DNA from: Legionella maceachernii
Lineage (GTDB): Bacteria; Pseudomonadota; Gammaproteobacteria; Legionellales; Legionellaceae
NCBI RefSeq assembly: GCF_900167045.1
Contig: NZ_FUXJ01000009.1
Coordinates: forward strand, 1 to 64,000
DNA: 64,000 bases
Direction: 5' to 3'
The notes beneath the pieces were generated by a model. That model did no database searches, was not told where the DNA came from, and was given only the letters and a program-made list of their open reading frames with translations. Positions 54,536-64,000 of the stretch are shown piece after piece. The translations under genes and the position numbers were made by a program. Numbering within the stretch: position 1 is the stretch's first letter; the number at the start of each line of letters is the position of its first letter.

Positions 54536-56149
54536 ATGAAACGGGTTTCGTTTTTGTTGTTATTGAGCTCATTACCAGTATGGGCTATGGCGTCTCCCTA
54601 TCCGAGTGTTGTTTTTCAAAATTTAACGCCTTTTGAAAACACCGTGTATTTTGGTGAGCAGAAAGTCATTAAAATAAAAATGCATTATGAATTCTTGAAA
54701 TACGCTCAAGAATGGTACTTTCCTCTCGGTGTAGGACTCCTTATTAATGCAGGGGTATGTCCTTATTTTATAAGTGGTTTTATCAATTTTCCTTATGTTG
54801 GCGATTGCTATTTCAGTTTAATTATTTCAGGTAACCAACTCGGACAGACGATTACCGGAAACAATATGTTCCGTCTATCTGGTGGTGAAGATGGTGTGTA
54901 CTGGGATATTGGATCGAGCATTCCCTTTGCAATTACTGTTATCCCTCATTCATTATCAATGACGGCTATTCCTATTCAGAAAGGAACAGCGAACGTGCCT
55001 TTTATACTCAATCTTAAGCCATACGTTAATTACTATGGAGAAAATGTTCAGGCTGGAGTCCCTCCTCAGGGAAACGTGATTCCTGCTTCGCAAGATGGGT
55101 TATTTTTTGATTCGTCGAATTTTGCGATTTTTGGTAAACCAACAAGAACTGGAACTTATGTATTTAGTATTGGCGCAGCCAATGCTTATAGCAGCGCTGC
55201 ACCAGCGCATTTGATTATTAATGTTGGGATTAATCCCGAGGATACACCTATTTTTAAAGCACAAAACGCTATTCCCAGCGCCTCTCCCGGCCAAAACTTC
55301 CAATTGAATCTCATTGAATTGATTGAATCAAAGAGCCAACCGAGTAATCCGATACGTTTTCGCATCGATCAAAATGAACCCCACCCTCATTGGCTTACGG
55401 TTGGTGGAGTAGACAATAACTACCTGGTTGGTATCCCTCAATCTGCGGATGCAGGCAGCGATGATGAGGTAACTCTCATTGCTTCTACTAACACAGGAGG
55501 AGACTCTTGGCCATTAAAAATTCGTATTCCTGTCGCCACCGATCCAAATAGTAAACCAACGATTAAGGCTTTTTCGCTTAAAAAATCAGTGGGCGATGAG
55601 TTTTCCTATGATGTAAGAAAGCAAATTGTTGATCCGACAAATGATCGTAATCTTCAGTTAGTTATCGAGCGTATTGAGCCTGAAGTCACATGGCTGCAAG
55701 TGTCTCCAAACGAACCAACAATTTTAATGGGTTCTGTCCCTATGGATGTTACTGGACAGAAGTATCAGCTCAGTTTACACGTTAATACGCGGATTGGCGG
55801 TGATTCGGAGTCCGTTAAAGTGTCTTTAAGTATCGCTACGGACAACGAGAAGAAGCCCCGTTTTAAAGAAGCAAATCCACAATTACCAACAGTTTATCCA
55901 GGGCAACCGTTTTATCATGATTTTGTACTCAATCACGATATTTTTCCCGAATACGAAGCCATCCCTTATGCCGTTGAATTCGCAAAAGATCATGAAAAGC
56001 CGAGTTGGTTACGCATTGAAGACAATAAATTGATTGCTGATTTAGTGCCCGAAATGGAACAGCAATTTTTGCGAATTTACCTCACTATCAAAAATATTCC
56101 TGGAGGTAAGTCAGAGATTATCCCTTTATCGTTGTTTGTGATGAACTAA
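54536..56149 (+). CDS. Exported multi-domain protein with Ig/cadherin-like modules
   Basis: A 537-residue exported protein; signal peptide about 1-19 (MKRVSFLLLLSSLPVWAMA). From about 155 onward are four beta-sandwich modules. The first ends FAIFGKPTRTGTYVFSIGAA, the hallmark of putative Ig (He_PIG) domains. The second and third share a pattern with NEPHPHWLTV / PEVTWLQVSP and end in NTGGDSWPLKIRI / RIGGDSESVKVSL, resembling dystroglycan-type cadherin-like domains; a fourth is similar. Such modules mediate adhesion. The RHS gene begins 16 bases after its stop, so the two are probably one operon and may act together at the surface. Confidence 0.75.
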   Translation: MKRVSFLLLLSSLPVWAMASPYPSVVFQNLTPFENTVYFGEQKVIKIKMHYEFLKYAQEWYFPLGVGLLINAGVCPYFISGFINFPYVGDCYFSLIISGNQLGQTITGNNMFRLSGGEDGVYWDIGSSIPFAITVIPHSLSMTAIPIQKGTANVPFILNLKPYVNYYGENVQAGVPPQGNVIPASQDGLFFDSSNFAIFGKPTRTGTYVFSIGAANAYSSAAPAHLIINVGINPEDTPIFKAQNAIPSASPGQNFQLNLIELIESKSQPSNPIRFRIDQNEPHPHWLTVGGVDNNYLVGIPQSADAGSDDEVTLIASTNTGGDSWPLKIRIPVATDPNSKPTIKAFSLKKSVGDEFSYDVRKQIVDPTNDRNLQLVIERIEPEVTWLQVSPNEPTILMGSVPMDVTGQKYQLSLHVNTRIGGDSESVKVSLSIATDNEKKPRFKEANPQLPTVYPGQPFYHDFVLNHDIFPEYEAIPYAVEFAKDHEKPSWLRIEDNKLIADLVPEMEQQFLRIYLTIKNIPGGKSEIIPLSLFVMN

Positions 56150-56165
56150 TTAGGAGAGACTCAGG

Positions 56166-59100
56166 ATGACACAACTATTTACTAATGAAGGCTTAGGAAT
56201 CAGTGGATCCTCGATTGGACAATTAGGCAATTATGGACCGAAAGGCAAGGCCGAATTGGGTCATGGTGGCGAATTCATTTATATGAATGCTGCAAATGGC
56301 AACCTGGTTTTACGTCAAACAGATGGTTTTTTAGCAAGCGCAGGGATCGGGTTTGAGGTCATTCAAAGTTATAATTCCCTTGGTGAAGGAGGTAAAAATT
56401 GGCAGTTCAATACAGAAACCTCTCTCAGTTTGCATGGTACAGTGAATAATGTGGGCTCTGAGCTGACCCGTATTGACGCAGATGGGCATGCAACTCAATT
56501 TATTTTTAATGCAATTAAAGGTTGTTATGTCGATAAAAAGGGAGGGATAGCGACCCTTATTTTCAAAGGTAATCACTGGACTTATCGAGAAGGTTCGAGC
56601 GCTTGTTCTTATGAATACAATGTAGACGGGCAACTCACGAAACTCACGGATCGCGATGGCCATCAATTGCAATTCTATTACCGTAACGGACAACTCGATT
56701 CTATCGTCGATAACAGCGGTAAGCAGCTCATCAAGTGGACGTTTAATCAAGGTTTATTGCAAGATCTCATCGTAATGAGTGATGGTGTAATCGTGCATCA
56801 CTTGCACTATGACTATGATGAACAAAATCGCTTAAGCAAAGTCAGCCGTGATATAGCTGAAGGAAAAAGTTACTGGATAAGCTATGACTATGTGGGCGAC
56901 TCAAACCGCATTTCAACCATCCGTCAATCCGATGGTACTGCTCTATTTATTGATTACGATGAGGAAGGACGCGTAAAAAAATTAGTTGATGGGGAAAATC
57001 GTGCAACTACTTATCACTATTTTGACGGTAAGACCTTAATCACTGATAGCAAAGGTGAAACATGGAGTTATTTTTATGATCAGCAGAGCCGTTTAACTGG
57101 CATTGATGGTCCCGAAAATAGTCGCATTCGTTACAAGTACGAAGGCAACCATTTAACCGAAATTTATCAAGGCGATTTGCATTGGTTGCTTCATTATAAT
57201 GAAGCAGGGGATTGCATCAGTATCGAAGAGCCAACAGGGCAAATCACCTCTCGTCTCTACGATGAGGAACATCATTTATTAAGCGAAACTCACTATGCTT
57301 CTTTTGGCGGTAATCATCATCCTACTATACCCAATACTCAACGTTTTGTTTATGACGAAAAAGGGCATTTGCGCTTCAAAATTGCAAGTGATGGTACTGT
57401 TTCTGAATACCGCTACAACCAAGAAGGACAATGCATTAGTAGTCGTCTCTATCTTCAATCCAGTTACGATGTAGGGCAATTGACTAGAGAGCAAAGCCCC
57501 CAATTGGATGAGCTACTCCGTTGGGTAAGTGCTCAAAATGCCCAAGCAATCACGCTCACTACCTATCATTATGATTGGCGAGGTCTTTTAGATGAAGAAA
57601 TGCATTACACGTCCATCAACGCGAACAGTGAGGGACAACTTGACGGTGCTATTGCGACCTATTTTCGATATGATGCAGCAGGCAGACTTTTGGAAAAAGC
57701 CGTTCCGGTGAATGGAAAATTAAGTACCACGAGCTATGTCTACGACGACTTAGGGCGCTTAATCCAGCGCATCGATAATCACAATCATCGCCAGCGATTT
57801 GAGTATGATGATGGGCATCAACGAACCATCGAAACCGATGCGAATGGTTTACAAACCATTCGTACTTATGACCGCTCCGGATTGTTGCTAACCACCCAGT
57901 ATTTGGATAGTGGGCAACAAAATTACGGTACTGTTTATTACACTTATGACGAAGCAGGCCGCTTACAGTCTGAAACTGATGTGGATGGGAGTATCACTTA
58001 TTACTTTTATGATCATGAAGGCCGGTTGCAAGCCAAATGCGAGCCAGGTGGACATTTAATCGAATATCGCTACGATGAAAATGGACGTCTTATTCAAACC
58101 CTGCGCTTTCATGACACAGTGAGCACCGTTGATTGGCCAAGGAAAATTCCTTTATGGTCTGCCATAAGGCCCGAAGCAAATGCGAAAGATCGCACGAGCC
58201 AAACAGTCTATAACGCTTATAACCAGGTTGCTTATCAAATTGATGCCAAAGGGGCTATTCTTGCTTTTGAGTATGATCCAGCAGGCCGAGTGATTTCTAA
58301 GACGGCTTATGCGATTCGTTTAAGTGATTACAAAGGACAAATTTTATCTTTTGAAGCTTTAAAGCCGCAAATGAGCGCTGAGGATCGCCGTATTCATTAT
58401 TTTTATGATGAGGAAGGTCGGTTACTCGCTGAGGTCAATGCCGAAGGTGCGGCAACTGCTTTTCGCTACGATAGAGCAGGGCATATCGTGGAAACTATTC
58501 GTTACGCGAATCGACTCAATTTTCCACTTGAAGCCCAATGGGTAGCTCCCAGAAGCAGCTTTAAAGATATCCACAGTCGTAGTCTTTATAATGCAGCTGG
58601 TTTGAAAGTGGCTGATATTGACCCTTTAGGGTTTGTTATCACTTATGAATACAATGAACGAGGATTATTAATTGAAAAATATGGCTTTTCCACTGCATTA
58701 AGTAATGAAATATTAGCAAACATCAATGAAACGACACTTCTTAGCAATCTTGCGCTAAAAAAGACAGCTGCTGATCATGTCACGAGCTATGCGTATGATG
58801 ATCTGGATCAATTAATTGAAGAACGCTCGCAAAATGGTTTACTGACCCAATTTCGCTATGACGAAAAAGGTTTAATTCTTGAAAAAACAATGATCGACAC
58901 GAAAACAGCAGAAATTCGTCAACAGCGTTTTCGCTACGATGCCATGGGGAGGATCAGCCACCGGTTGGATGAGATAGGCGCCTATCAATTACTGAAAGCC
59001 AGCAATCTCACTCAAGAAGAATGTGAGGCCATTTGGCAACATCATAGTCTTCGTTACCGTTATGATTTAGCAGGGAGGTTGATGAGTGTTACTAATGGAC

Positions 59101-62100
59101 TGAACCAAACGACGCGTTATTTTTATAATGAAGCAGGTTTACTGAATTACACAGTCAATGCTGATGGGCATGTGATTGAATATCAATACAATGCCTTTAA
59201 CCAAATCGCTATGACACGCCGCTACCGCAACTTACTGAAAGAAAAATCAGCAAACTTATCTTCCACTGAACTTGCTGATCGTTTAAAGGGTTTGCGCGAT
59301 GAAGCCAGCGATGAAATTACCTATTATGAATACAACTCATTAGGACAGTTAGTAAAAAAATTAACTGGTCGCAGCGGCCAACAAACCATCCATTATAACG
59401 CCTTTGGTGACATGGAGGAAACGCATTTACAGCTAGATGCCTCTCATGAGCAAGTGCAACGTTATTCTTATGATCGCCGGGGTTTATTACGTTTCCAAAT
59501 CGATGATATTGGAGGACTGAATCGCAAAACAGAAATTCAATACGATGTGTTTGGACGCATTGAAAAATCCATTGATGGCCGCGGAGGAATAACGAGTTAT
59601 GGCCTAAATCGGCGCGGCGAACAGATTATGATTGAAAATCAAGCTAAGCATAAGAAACAAATCTACTATGATGCATTCGGTCGTATACTCAGGGAAACCA
59701 ATTATGCGTCAAAAGATCTCTATGCTTTCCTTTATGATGACCGAAATAATACTTTAACACTCGAGCATCCAGGCGAAAAAAACAAAGTGGTTACCCAATT
59801 CAATGCATTCGGTGACAAAATCACAGTGACAGACGCTAATGGTAATACGACACACTATGCTTATGACGTGAAAGGGCAATTATTGGGTGTTAATGGACCT
59901 GAAGAAAGTACTGAACATTATCACTATGATGAAGCAGGTAACTTAGTTTGGAAACAGGACAGTAATGGGCAAAAAATTCGCTACTGGTATGATGCAGAAG
60001 GACATGTCTTAAGCAAAACGGTGGACCCAGAGGGCTTGGCTCTGACCACGCGGTATCAATATGATGGTATTGGGCGTCAACTGCTAGTGACTGAGGCGAA
60101 TGGGCTGCGTAAACAATTTAGCTATGATGATCGTGGGAATTTGATTCAAACCTGTATTGACCCTGAAGGGCTTAGCCTCACCACTCGCTTTGATTACGAT
60201 GATCGCGGATTACTCATTAGGCAAACGGAATTTAACCCACAAGGTAAACATAAAATCACTGCTTATGAATGGGATGCATTGGGGCGACGCAAAGCAACTG
60301 TCCTTGATCCGGAAGGGTTAAAATTAACGACGCGCTATAAGTATGATGAGAATGATAATCTTATCAGCGAAACGGATGCCAACAATAACACCCGCCGTTT
60401 TGTTTATGATGCAAAGAATCAATGCCGATTTCAGATCGATGCTCGAGGAGCAGTGATCGAACATGTCTATAATGTGCATGGACATGAAGAAAGAACAATC
60501 GCTTACGCAAATCGTATCCCTGCATTAGATGACTACACGGAAGCAACTCTTCATTTAGCACTCATTCCCTCCGAAAAGGATCAATATCAATTTCGCCTGC
60601 ATGATAGAGAAGGACGGCTCATTGTCTATTTTGATGCTTTAGGCTATGGGACATCCTATTCTTATGATGATAATGGTAATTTAGTCCATCAGATTCGCTT
60701 TGCCAAAGCCCAGTCTTTGGATATTCTTAAAGCCGGAAGGTTTGATTTGCCTGAAGAAGTAGAAGAGCGGCATCAGTATTTTGCTTATAACGGCCTAAAT
60801 CAATTGATTTATCAGTTGGATGAGAAAAATAATTTAACCCAATACAGTTACAATGCGTATGGGCAATTAATAGCTAAAACCCAATTCGCCCAAGCCTTAG
60901 CGCTCGAAGGAAATGTTTATTCATTAGAAGTGATACGCGCTAATCTTAAGCCCTCTTCAGCGGATCAATGCACTCGATATGCCTATGATGCTGCGGGCCG
61001 ATTAAGTCACCAACTAAGCGCTAATGGGATTGTTTCTGCTTATTTTTATGATGCATCAGGTAACCGTCTTGCCTCGTTACAGTATGCAACACTTCTTGAA
61101 CGCTCGACCATAAAAGACGATTGGCAAAACCAGGTTTTGGCATGCAGTCATGATCGACTAACGCGTTCTATCTATGATGCAGCAGGCAGAGAGGTATATC
61201 GAATCAGTGCTGAAGGCCGAGTGCTTGAGCGACGTTATGATGCTTTAGGCAACGTCATTAAAGAAATAGCCCATTGCGAACGACTAAACTCATCAGCCAG
61301 AGCTGAAAGTGATTTACTTCTTTTAGAAGTGGACAAAAAAGATAGTATGACCTCGTTTCAGTATGATGGGGTTAGTCGTCTCGTCATTAAAACAGACGCT
61401 AACCAGCAAACCACTCGCTACCGTTACGATAACAACAATAACTTGCTGGCTAAAGTTGAAGCGAATTTAGCCGAGTGGACTTATGTTTACGATGAAGCCA
61501 ATCAGCTCATCGAAACGCGCTCGCCAAGTACATCAATCTTGAGTTTCCAAGCTGGAAGATGGGTATCAGAAACGCGCACAATCCTAACTCAAAATAGTTA
61601 TGATAGTTTTGGCAATATTATCTCCACCATTCGTGACGTAAATGGTTTAAACCAAACGATCCGTTATGTTTATGATAATAATAACCGTAAAATAAAAACG
61701 ATATATCCCGACGTGTTACTGAATGCGGCTAGCAACCAAGCGAGCGCTAATCGCCAGGAGCAAGCACAAACGCTAACCGAAGTACAAGAATATAATGCGT
61801 TTGGTGAGGTGATTGCTAGCCAAGATAAAGCGGGTAACTGGCGCTATAATGCTTATGATAACAAAGGGCAACTATTATATAGCTTAGATGCTAAAGGCGC
61901 ATTAACAGAATTTTCGTATGATGCTTTTGGTAACGTATTGTCAAAGACGCGCTATGCGCATGTTTTAAGTTGGTCTAAAGACCTGGGTTCTAGTAGTATT
62001 GCATTTGCGAATGCTGTACTCCCCAGTGCCTATGATCGCGAAGAGCTTTATCAATATGATTCCGATAATCGGTTGATCGAAAAAACGCAAAAGCCAATCT

Positions 62101-64000
62101 GCACCTACAACGCTTCGACGAATCATTACGATACCCTAAGACCTACCACACGGACTACCTATAATGCGTTTGGTGAAGCCATCAAGGTTGCTGTTAAGCG
62201 CAATGAAACTGATTGGGCAACGACCCGTTACTACTACGATAAAGATGGCTTAAAGCAGGCCTGTTTGGATGCAGAGCAATATTTAACCACTTACACGTAC
62301 AATAATTTGGGGGAGTTAACTGACGAAATTCAGTACGCGAACCGAGCCACTTCCTGGGATGAAACGCATGTGCCCCCTCCCGGGATGAGCGCTAAAGATC
62401 GACATACCGTCTTTACCTATGATGCATTGGGGCAATTAACCAGCAAAACATTAAAACAGGTCAGTTATCAGCGTCTTATTAATGGGAGCAATCGCTATGA
62501 AACGCTCGTTACCGATGTAACGACTAAATATACTTATGACGCATCGGGAAATTTGACGTCTATCACTGACGCCTTAGGGTATACCGCATATTGTTACTAC
62601 AATGCTCTAAATCAGCTAATCGCTAAAGTAGGCCCTACAACTTCAAAAGGTCGGGCTGCAACAAGTTATCATTATGATGCGTTAGGACAGCTTATTGAAG
62701 TCACGCGTTTTGCACAGGGGGCTCAGTCTGCTGATGAAAATCACTATGTATTAAACGGCCATTCAGAAGAAGACGTCACAACTCATGCAATTTACGACAG
62801 CCAAGGCAGATTACTTGCAGAAATTGATGGTTTAAATCATGCCATCCAATACAGCTATGATGCGAACGGCCAAAGAGTACGAAGTTGGCAATTAATCTCT
62901 CAAGTTGATGGTTCGCAACGCTTAATTGATAAACGCTACACTTACGATACAGAAGGGCATTTATTACAAACCGCAACTTATAAAAATGATGGTCAGTTGA
63001 TGACAGAGGATGCTGTTTATAATGCTTTCGGCGAAATGACCAGCAAGGGAATTAACGGCAATCTAACTACCCACATCGAGTATGACAATTTAGGACGAGT
63101 TCGGCGCTCGAACACTCAAGGGTTTTATCAGCTTTATGTTTACGACTTAATCGATCATGTCACTCAAATAGTGACTTCTACCAATGCCTATTCTGAAGTT
63201 TATGATAAGTATGGTGTAGATTTATCCAGCGAGCGATTCAACGTGACTGAAAGCTTTGATAAAGATCAATGGCATTTTAATTTGCAACGGCAAAATAATA
63301 CCTATGATGGACTTGGTCGTATCTTAAGTCAGCGTAAAGAATTCACGGTTCGGGCAGAAATAGAGGGACAAAAGGACCATTTAGAAACCGTACAGCAGTC
63401 CCAACAAGTTGATCGTTGGGGCAATATCATATCCCACCTCAATGCGCGGGGATTTGAAACACGTTATGAGTACAACGCTTTTGATCAGGTGATTCAACAA
63501 GAACTTCCAGAAACAGTTGCTTTTGATGAAAAGATGGTAGCGCATACCCTGAAGCCTACGCTTTATTATGCTTATGATGCATTAGGTCGCGCCATTGCAA
63601 TGACTGATGCTAATGGGCATACCGTAGCAAAAATTTTAGATGCTGAAGGACGTATACGGACTGAAATTGATGCTAAAGGTAAGATGCGATTTAAAAACTA
63701 CGACCTATTTGGGCAATTAGTCACTCTTCAAAATGAGTTAGGTGGTTTAACGACCTATACCTACGATAAAGCCAATCACTTAGCCAGCGTCACTTCTGCC
63801 AAAGATAAACAAACCTACGTGTATGACGAAGCAGGGGAGTTAATTGCTCAATACAATGCACTGGGGCAGTCCCTGTTATTTTGGTATGACAATCTAAATC
63901 ACCAAATTGCCAAAAAAGATGTTGGTGATCGTATGACTTACGCAAAATATGATGATGCTGGACATAAAACGTTTGAACAAAACGCCAATAATCATAGTCA
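56166..64000 (+). CDS. Giant RHS/YD-repeat protein, 3' end outside window
   Basis: An uninterrupted frame of 2,611 codons runs from ATG 56166 (GGAG 9 bases upstream) to the window end. The frame is the same at the start, at 60000 (YDAEGHVLSK) and at the last bases (YDDAGHKTF). Residues about 35-75 (ANGNLVLRQTDGFL, then SYNSLG) are the typical entry into an RHS shell. Beyond this come dozens of YD repeats of about 20 residues (YDxxGRL, YNAFGE) with Arg/Asn/Gln-rich turns. RHS proteins form hollow beta cocoons that often enclose a C-terminal toxin; that end is not in the window. There is no signal peptide. Preceded by the Ig-like protein. Delivery and role unknown. Confidence 0.9.
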   Translation, partial: MTQLFTNEGLGISGSSIGQLGNYGPKGKAELGHGGEFIYMNAANGNLVLRQTDGFLASAGIGFEVIQSYNSLGEGGKNWQFNTETSLSLHGTVNNVGSELTRIDADGHATQFIFNAIKGCYVDKKGGIATLIFKGNHWTYREGSSACSYEYNVDGQLTKLTDRDGHQLQFYYRNGQLDSIVDNSGKQLIKWTFNQGLLQDLIVMSDGVIVHHLHYDYDEQNRLSKVSRDIAEGKSYWISYDYVGDSNRISTIRQSDGTALFIDYDEEGRVKKLVDGENRATTYHYFDGKTLITDSKGETWSYFYDQQSRLTGIDGPENSRIRYKYEGNHLTEIYQGDLHWLLHYNEAGDCISIEEPTGQITSRLYDEEHHLLSETHYASFGGNHHPTIPNTQRFVYDEKGHLRFKIASDGTVSEYRYNQEGQCISSRLYLQSSYDVGQLTREQSPQLDELLRWVSAQNAQAITLTTYHYDWRGLLDEEMHYTSINANSEGQLDGAIATYFRYDAAGRLLEKAVPVNGKLSTTSYVYDDLGRLIQRIDNHNHRQRFEYDDGHQRTIETDANGLQTIRTYDRSGLLLTTQYLDSGQQNYGTVYYTYDEAGRLQSETDVDGSITYYFYDHEGRLQAKCEPGGHLIEYRYDENGRLIQTLRFHDTVSTVDWPRKIPLWSAIRPEANAKDRTSQTVYNAYNQVAYQIDAKGAILAFEYDPAGRVISKTAYAIRLSDYKGQILSFEALKPQMSAEDRRIHYFYDEEGRLLAEVNAEGAATAFRYDRAGHIVETIRYANRLNFPLEAQWVAPRSSFKDIHSRSLYNAAGLKVADIDPLGFVITYEYNERGLLIEKYGFSTALSNEILANINETTLLSNLALKKTAADHVTSYAYDDLDQLIEERSQNGLLTQFRYDEKGLILEKTMIDTKTAEIRQQRFRYDAMGRISHRLDEIGAYQLLKASNLTQEECEAIWQHHSLRYRYDLAGRLMSVTNGLNQTTRYFYNEAGLLNYTVNADGHVIEYQYNAFNQIAMTRRYRNLLKEKSANLSSTELADRLKGLRDEASDEITYYEYNSLGQLVKKLTGRSGQQTIHYNAFGDMEETHLQLDASHEQVQRYSYDRRGLLRFQIDDIGGLNRKTEIQYDVFGRIEKSIDGRGGITSYGLNRRGEQIMIENQAKHKKQIYYDAFGRILRETNYASKDLYAFLYDDRNNTLTLEHPGEKNKVVTQFNAFGDKITVTDANGNTTHYAYDVKGQLLGVNGPEESTEHYHYDEAGNLVWKQDSNGQKIRYWYDAEGHVLSKTVDPEGLALTTRYQYDGIGRQLLVTEANGLRKQFSYDDRGNLIQTCIDPEGLSLTTRFDYDDRGLLIRQTEFNPQGKHKITAYEWDALGRRKATVLDPEGLKLTTRYKYDENDNLISETDANNNTRRFVYDAKNQCRFQIDARGAVIEHVYNVHGHEERTIAYANRIPALDDYTEATLHLALIPSEKDQYQFRLHDREGRLIVYFDALGYGTSYSYDDNGNLVHQIRFAKAQSLDILKAGRFDLPEEVEERHQYFAYNGLNQLIYQLDEKNNLTQYSYNAYGQLIAKTQFAQALALEGNVYSLEVIRANLKPSSADQCTRYAYDAAGRLSHQLSANGIVSAYFYDASGNRLASLQYATLLERSTIKDDWQNQVLACSHDRLTRSIYDAAGREVYRISAEGRVLERRYDALGNVIKEIAHCERLNSSARAESDLLLLEVDKKDSMTSFQYDGVSRLVIKTDANQQTTRYRYDNNNNLLAKVEANLAEWTYVYDEANQLIETRSPSTSILSFQAGRWVSETRTILTQNSYDSFGNIISTIRDVNGLNQTIRYVYDNNNRKIKTIYPDVLLNAASNQASANRQEQAQTLTEVQEYNAFGEVIASQDKAGNWRYNAYDNKGQLLYSLDAKGALTEFSYDAFGNVLSKTRYAHVLSWSKDLGSSSIAFANAVLPSAYDREELYQYDSDNRLIEKTQKPICTYNASTNHYDTLRPTTRTTYNAFGEAIKVAVKRNETDWATTRYYYDKDGLKQACLDAEQYLTTYTYNNLGELTDEIQYANRATSWDETHVPPPGMSAKDRHTVFTYDALGQLTSKTLKQVSYQRLINGSNRYETLVTDVTTKYTYDASGNLTSITDALGYTAYCYYNALNQLIAKVGPTTSKGRAATSYHYDALGQLIEVTRFAQGAQSADENHYVLNGHSEEDVTTHAIYDSQGRLLAEIDGLNHAIQYSYDANGQRVRSWQLISQVDGSQRLIDKRYTYDTEGHLLQTATYKNDGQLMTEDAVYNAFGEMTSKGINGNLTTHIEYDNLGRVRRSNTQGFYQLYVYDLIDHVTQIVTSTNAYSEVYDKYGVDLSSERFNVTESFDKDQWHFNLQRQNNTYDGLGRILSQRKEFTVRAEIEGQKDHLETVQQSQQVDRWGNIISHLNARGFETRYEYNAFDQVIQQELPETVAFDEKMVAHTLKPTLYYAYDALGRAIAMTDANGHTVAKILDAEGRIRTEIDAKGKMRFKNYDLFGQLVTLQNELGGLTTYTYDKANHLASVTSAKDKQTYVYDEAGELIAQYNALGQSLLFWYDNLNHQIAKKDVGDRMTYAKYDDAGHKTFEQNANNHS

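Noticed and set aside
56331-62976. Several minus-strand frames of 65-139 codons opposite the RHS gene
   Set aside because: They are scattered, lack start signals and lie opposite a single continuous plus-strand frame with consistent YD repeats.

Overview
The window looks like chromosome of a Legionella-type gammaproteobacterium. This rests on the encoded proteins, not on any search: an E. coli-like ribosomal super-operon in AT-leaning DNA, a five-gene very-long-chain acyl / lipid A operon of the acpXL-lpxXL type (Legionella lipid A is known to carry such chains), a short DsbD, and several eukaryotic-like proteins (ankyrin-type repeats, leucine-rich repeats) of the kind that Legionella delivers through its Dot/Icm type IV system.

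Layout. (1) 1-14.5 kb: the 3' part of tuf runs straight into the S10 (rpsJ to rpsQ), spc (rplN to rpmJ) and alpha (rpsM to rplQ) ribosomal blocks, including secY, rpoA and a 37-codon rpmJ, and ends at a strong terminator. (2) 14.6-24.7 kb: a secreted unknown, ssb, a YajR-type MFS exporter, a FabL-type enoyl-ACP reductase, the histidine-degradation pair hutF-hutG, a VOC protein, two poorly characterised proteins and dinB. (3) 24.7-29.5 kb: acyl carrier protein, double hot-dog dehydratase, ketoacyl synthase, a second ketoacyl synthase lacking its catalytic Cys, and an LpxL-like acyltransferase, tightly overlapping. (4) 29.6-35.3 kb: accessory stretch with a 1071-residue repeat protein, small unknowns and a periplasmic solute-binding protein. 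(5) 35.6-47.2 kb: short dsbD, a CHASE3-PAS-GAF-GGDEF cyclase, the lptM-dapF-trkA-trkH operon, an esterase-ratA-rnfH operon and the NAD-salvage pair pncB-pncA. (6) 47.2-50.1 kb: divergent LRR and ankyrin/HExxH proteins, both effector candidates. (7) 50.1-52.5 kb: bamE, fur and a YjgR-type ATPase. (8) 52.5-64 kb: an island of exported proteins (18-residue repeat protein, beta-barrel, Ig-like domain protein) leading into a giant RHS/YD-repeat gene that is open for more than 2,600 codons and runs off the window.

The most interesting parts are the Ig-like/RHS locus at the right end, the ankyrin plus HExxH protein, the Cys-less ketoacyl synthase, the long-form S14 with an intact zinc motif, and a small family of inverted repeats sharing CTTCAAAATGCTA. 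Start codons were adjusted wherever a better ribosome binding site or the family length argued for it. Family assignments are from recognition of motifs by eye.
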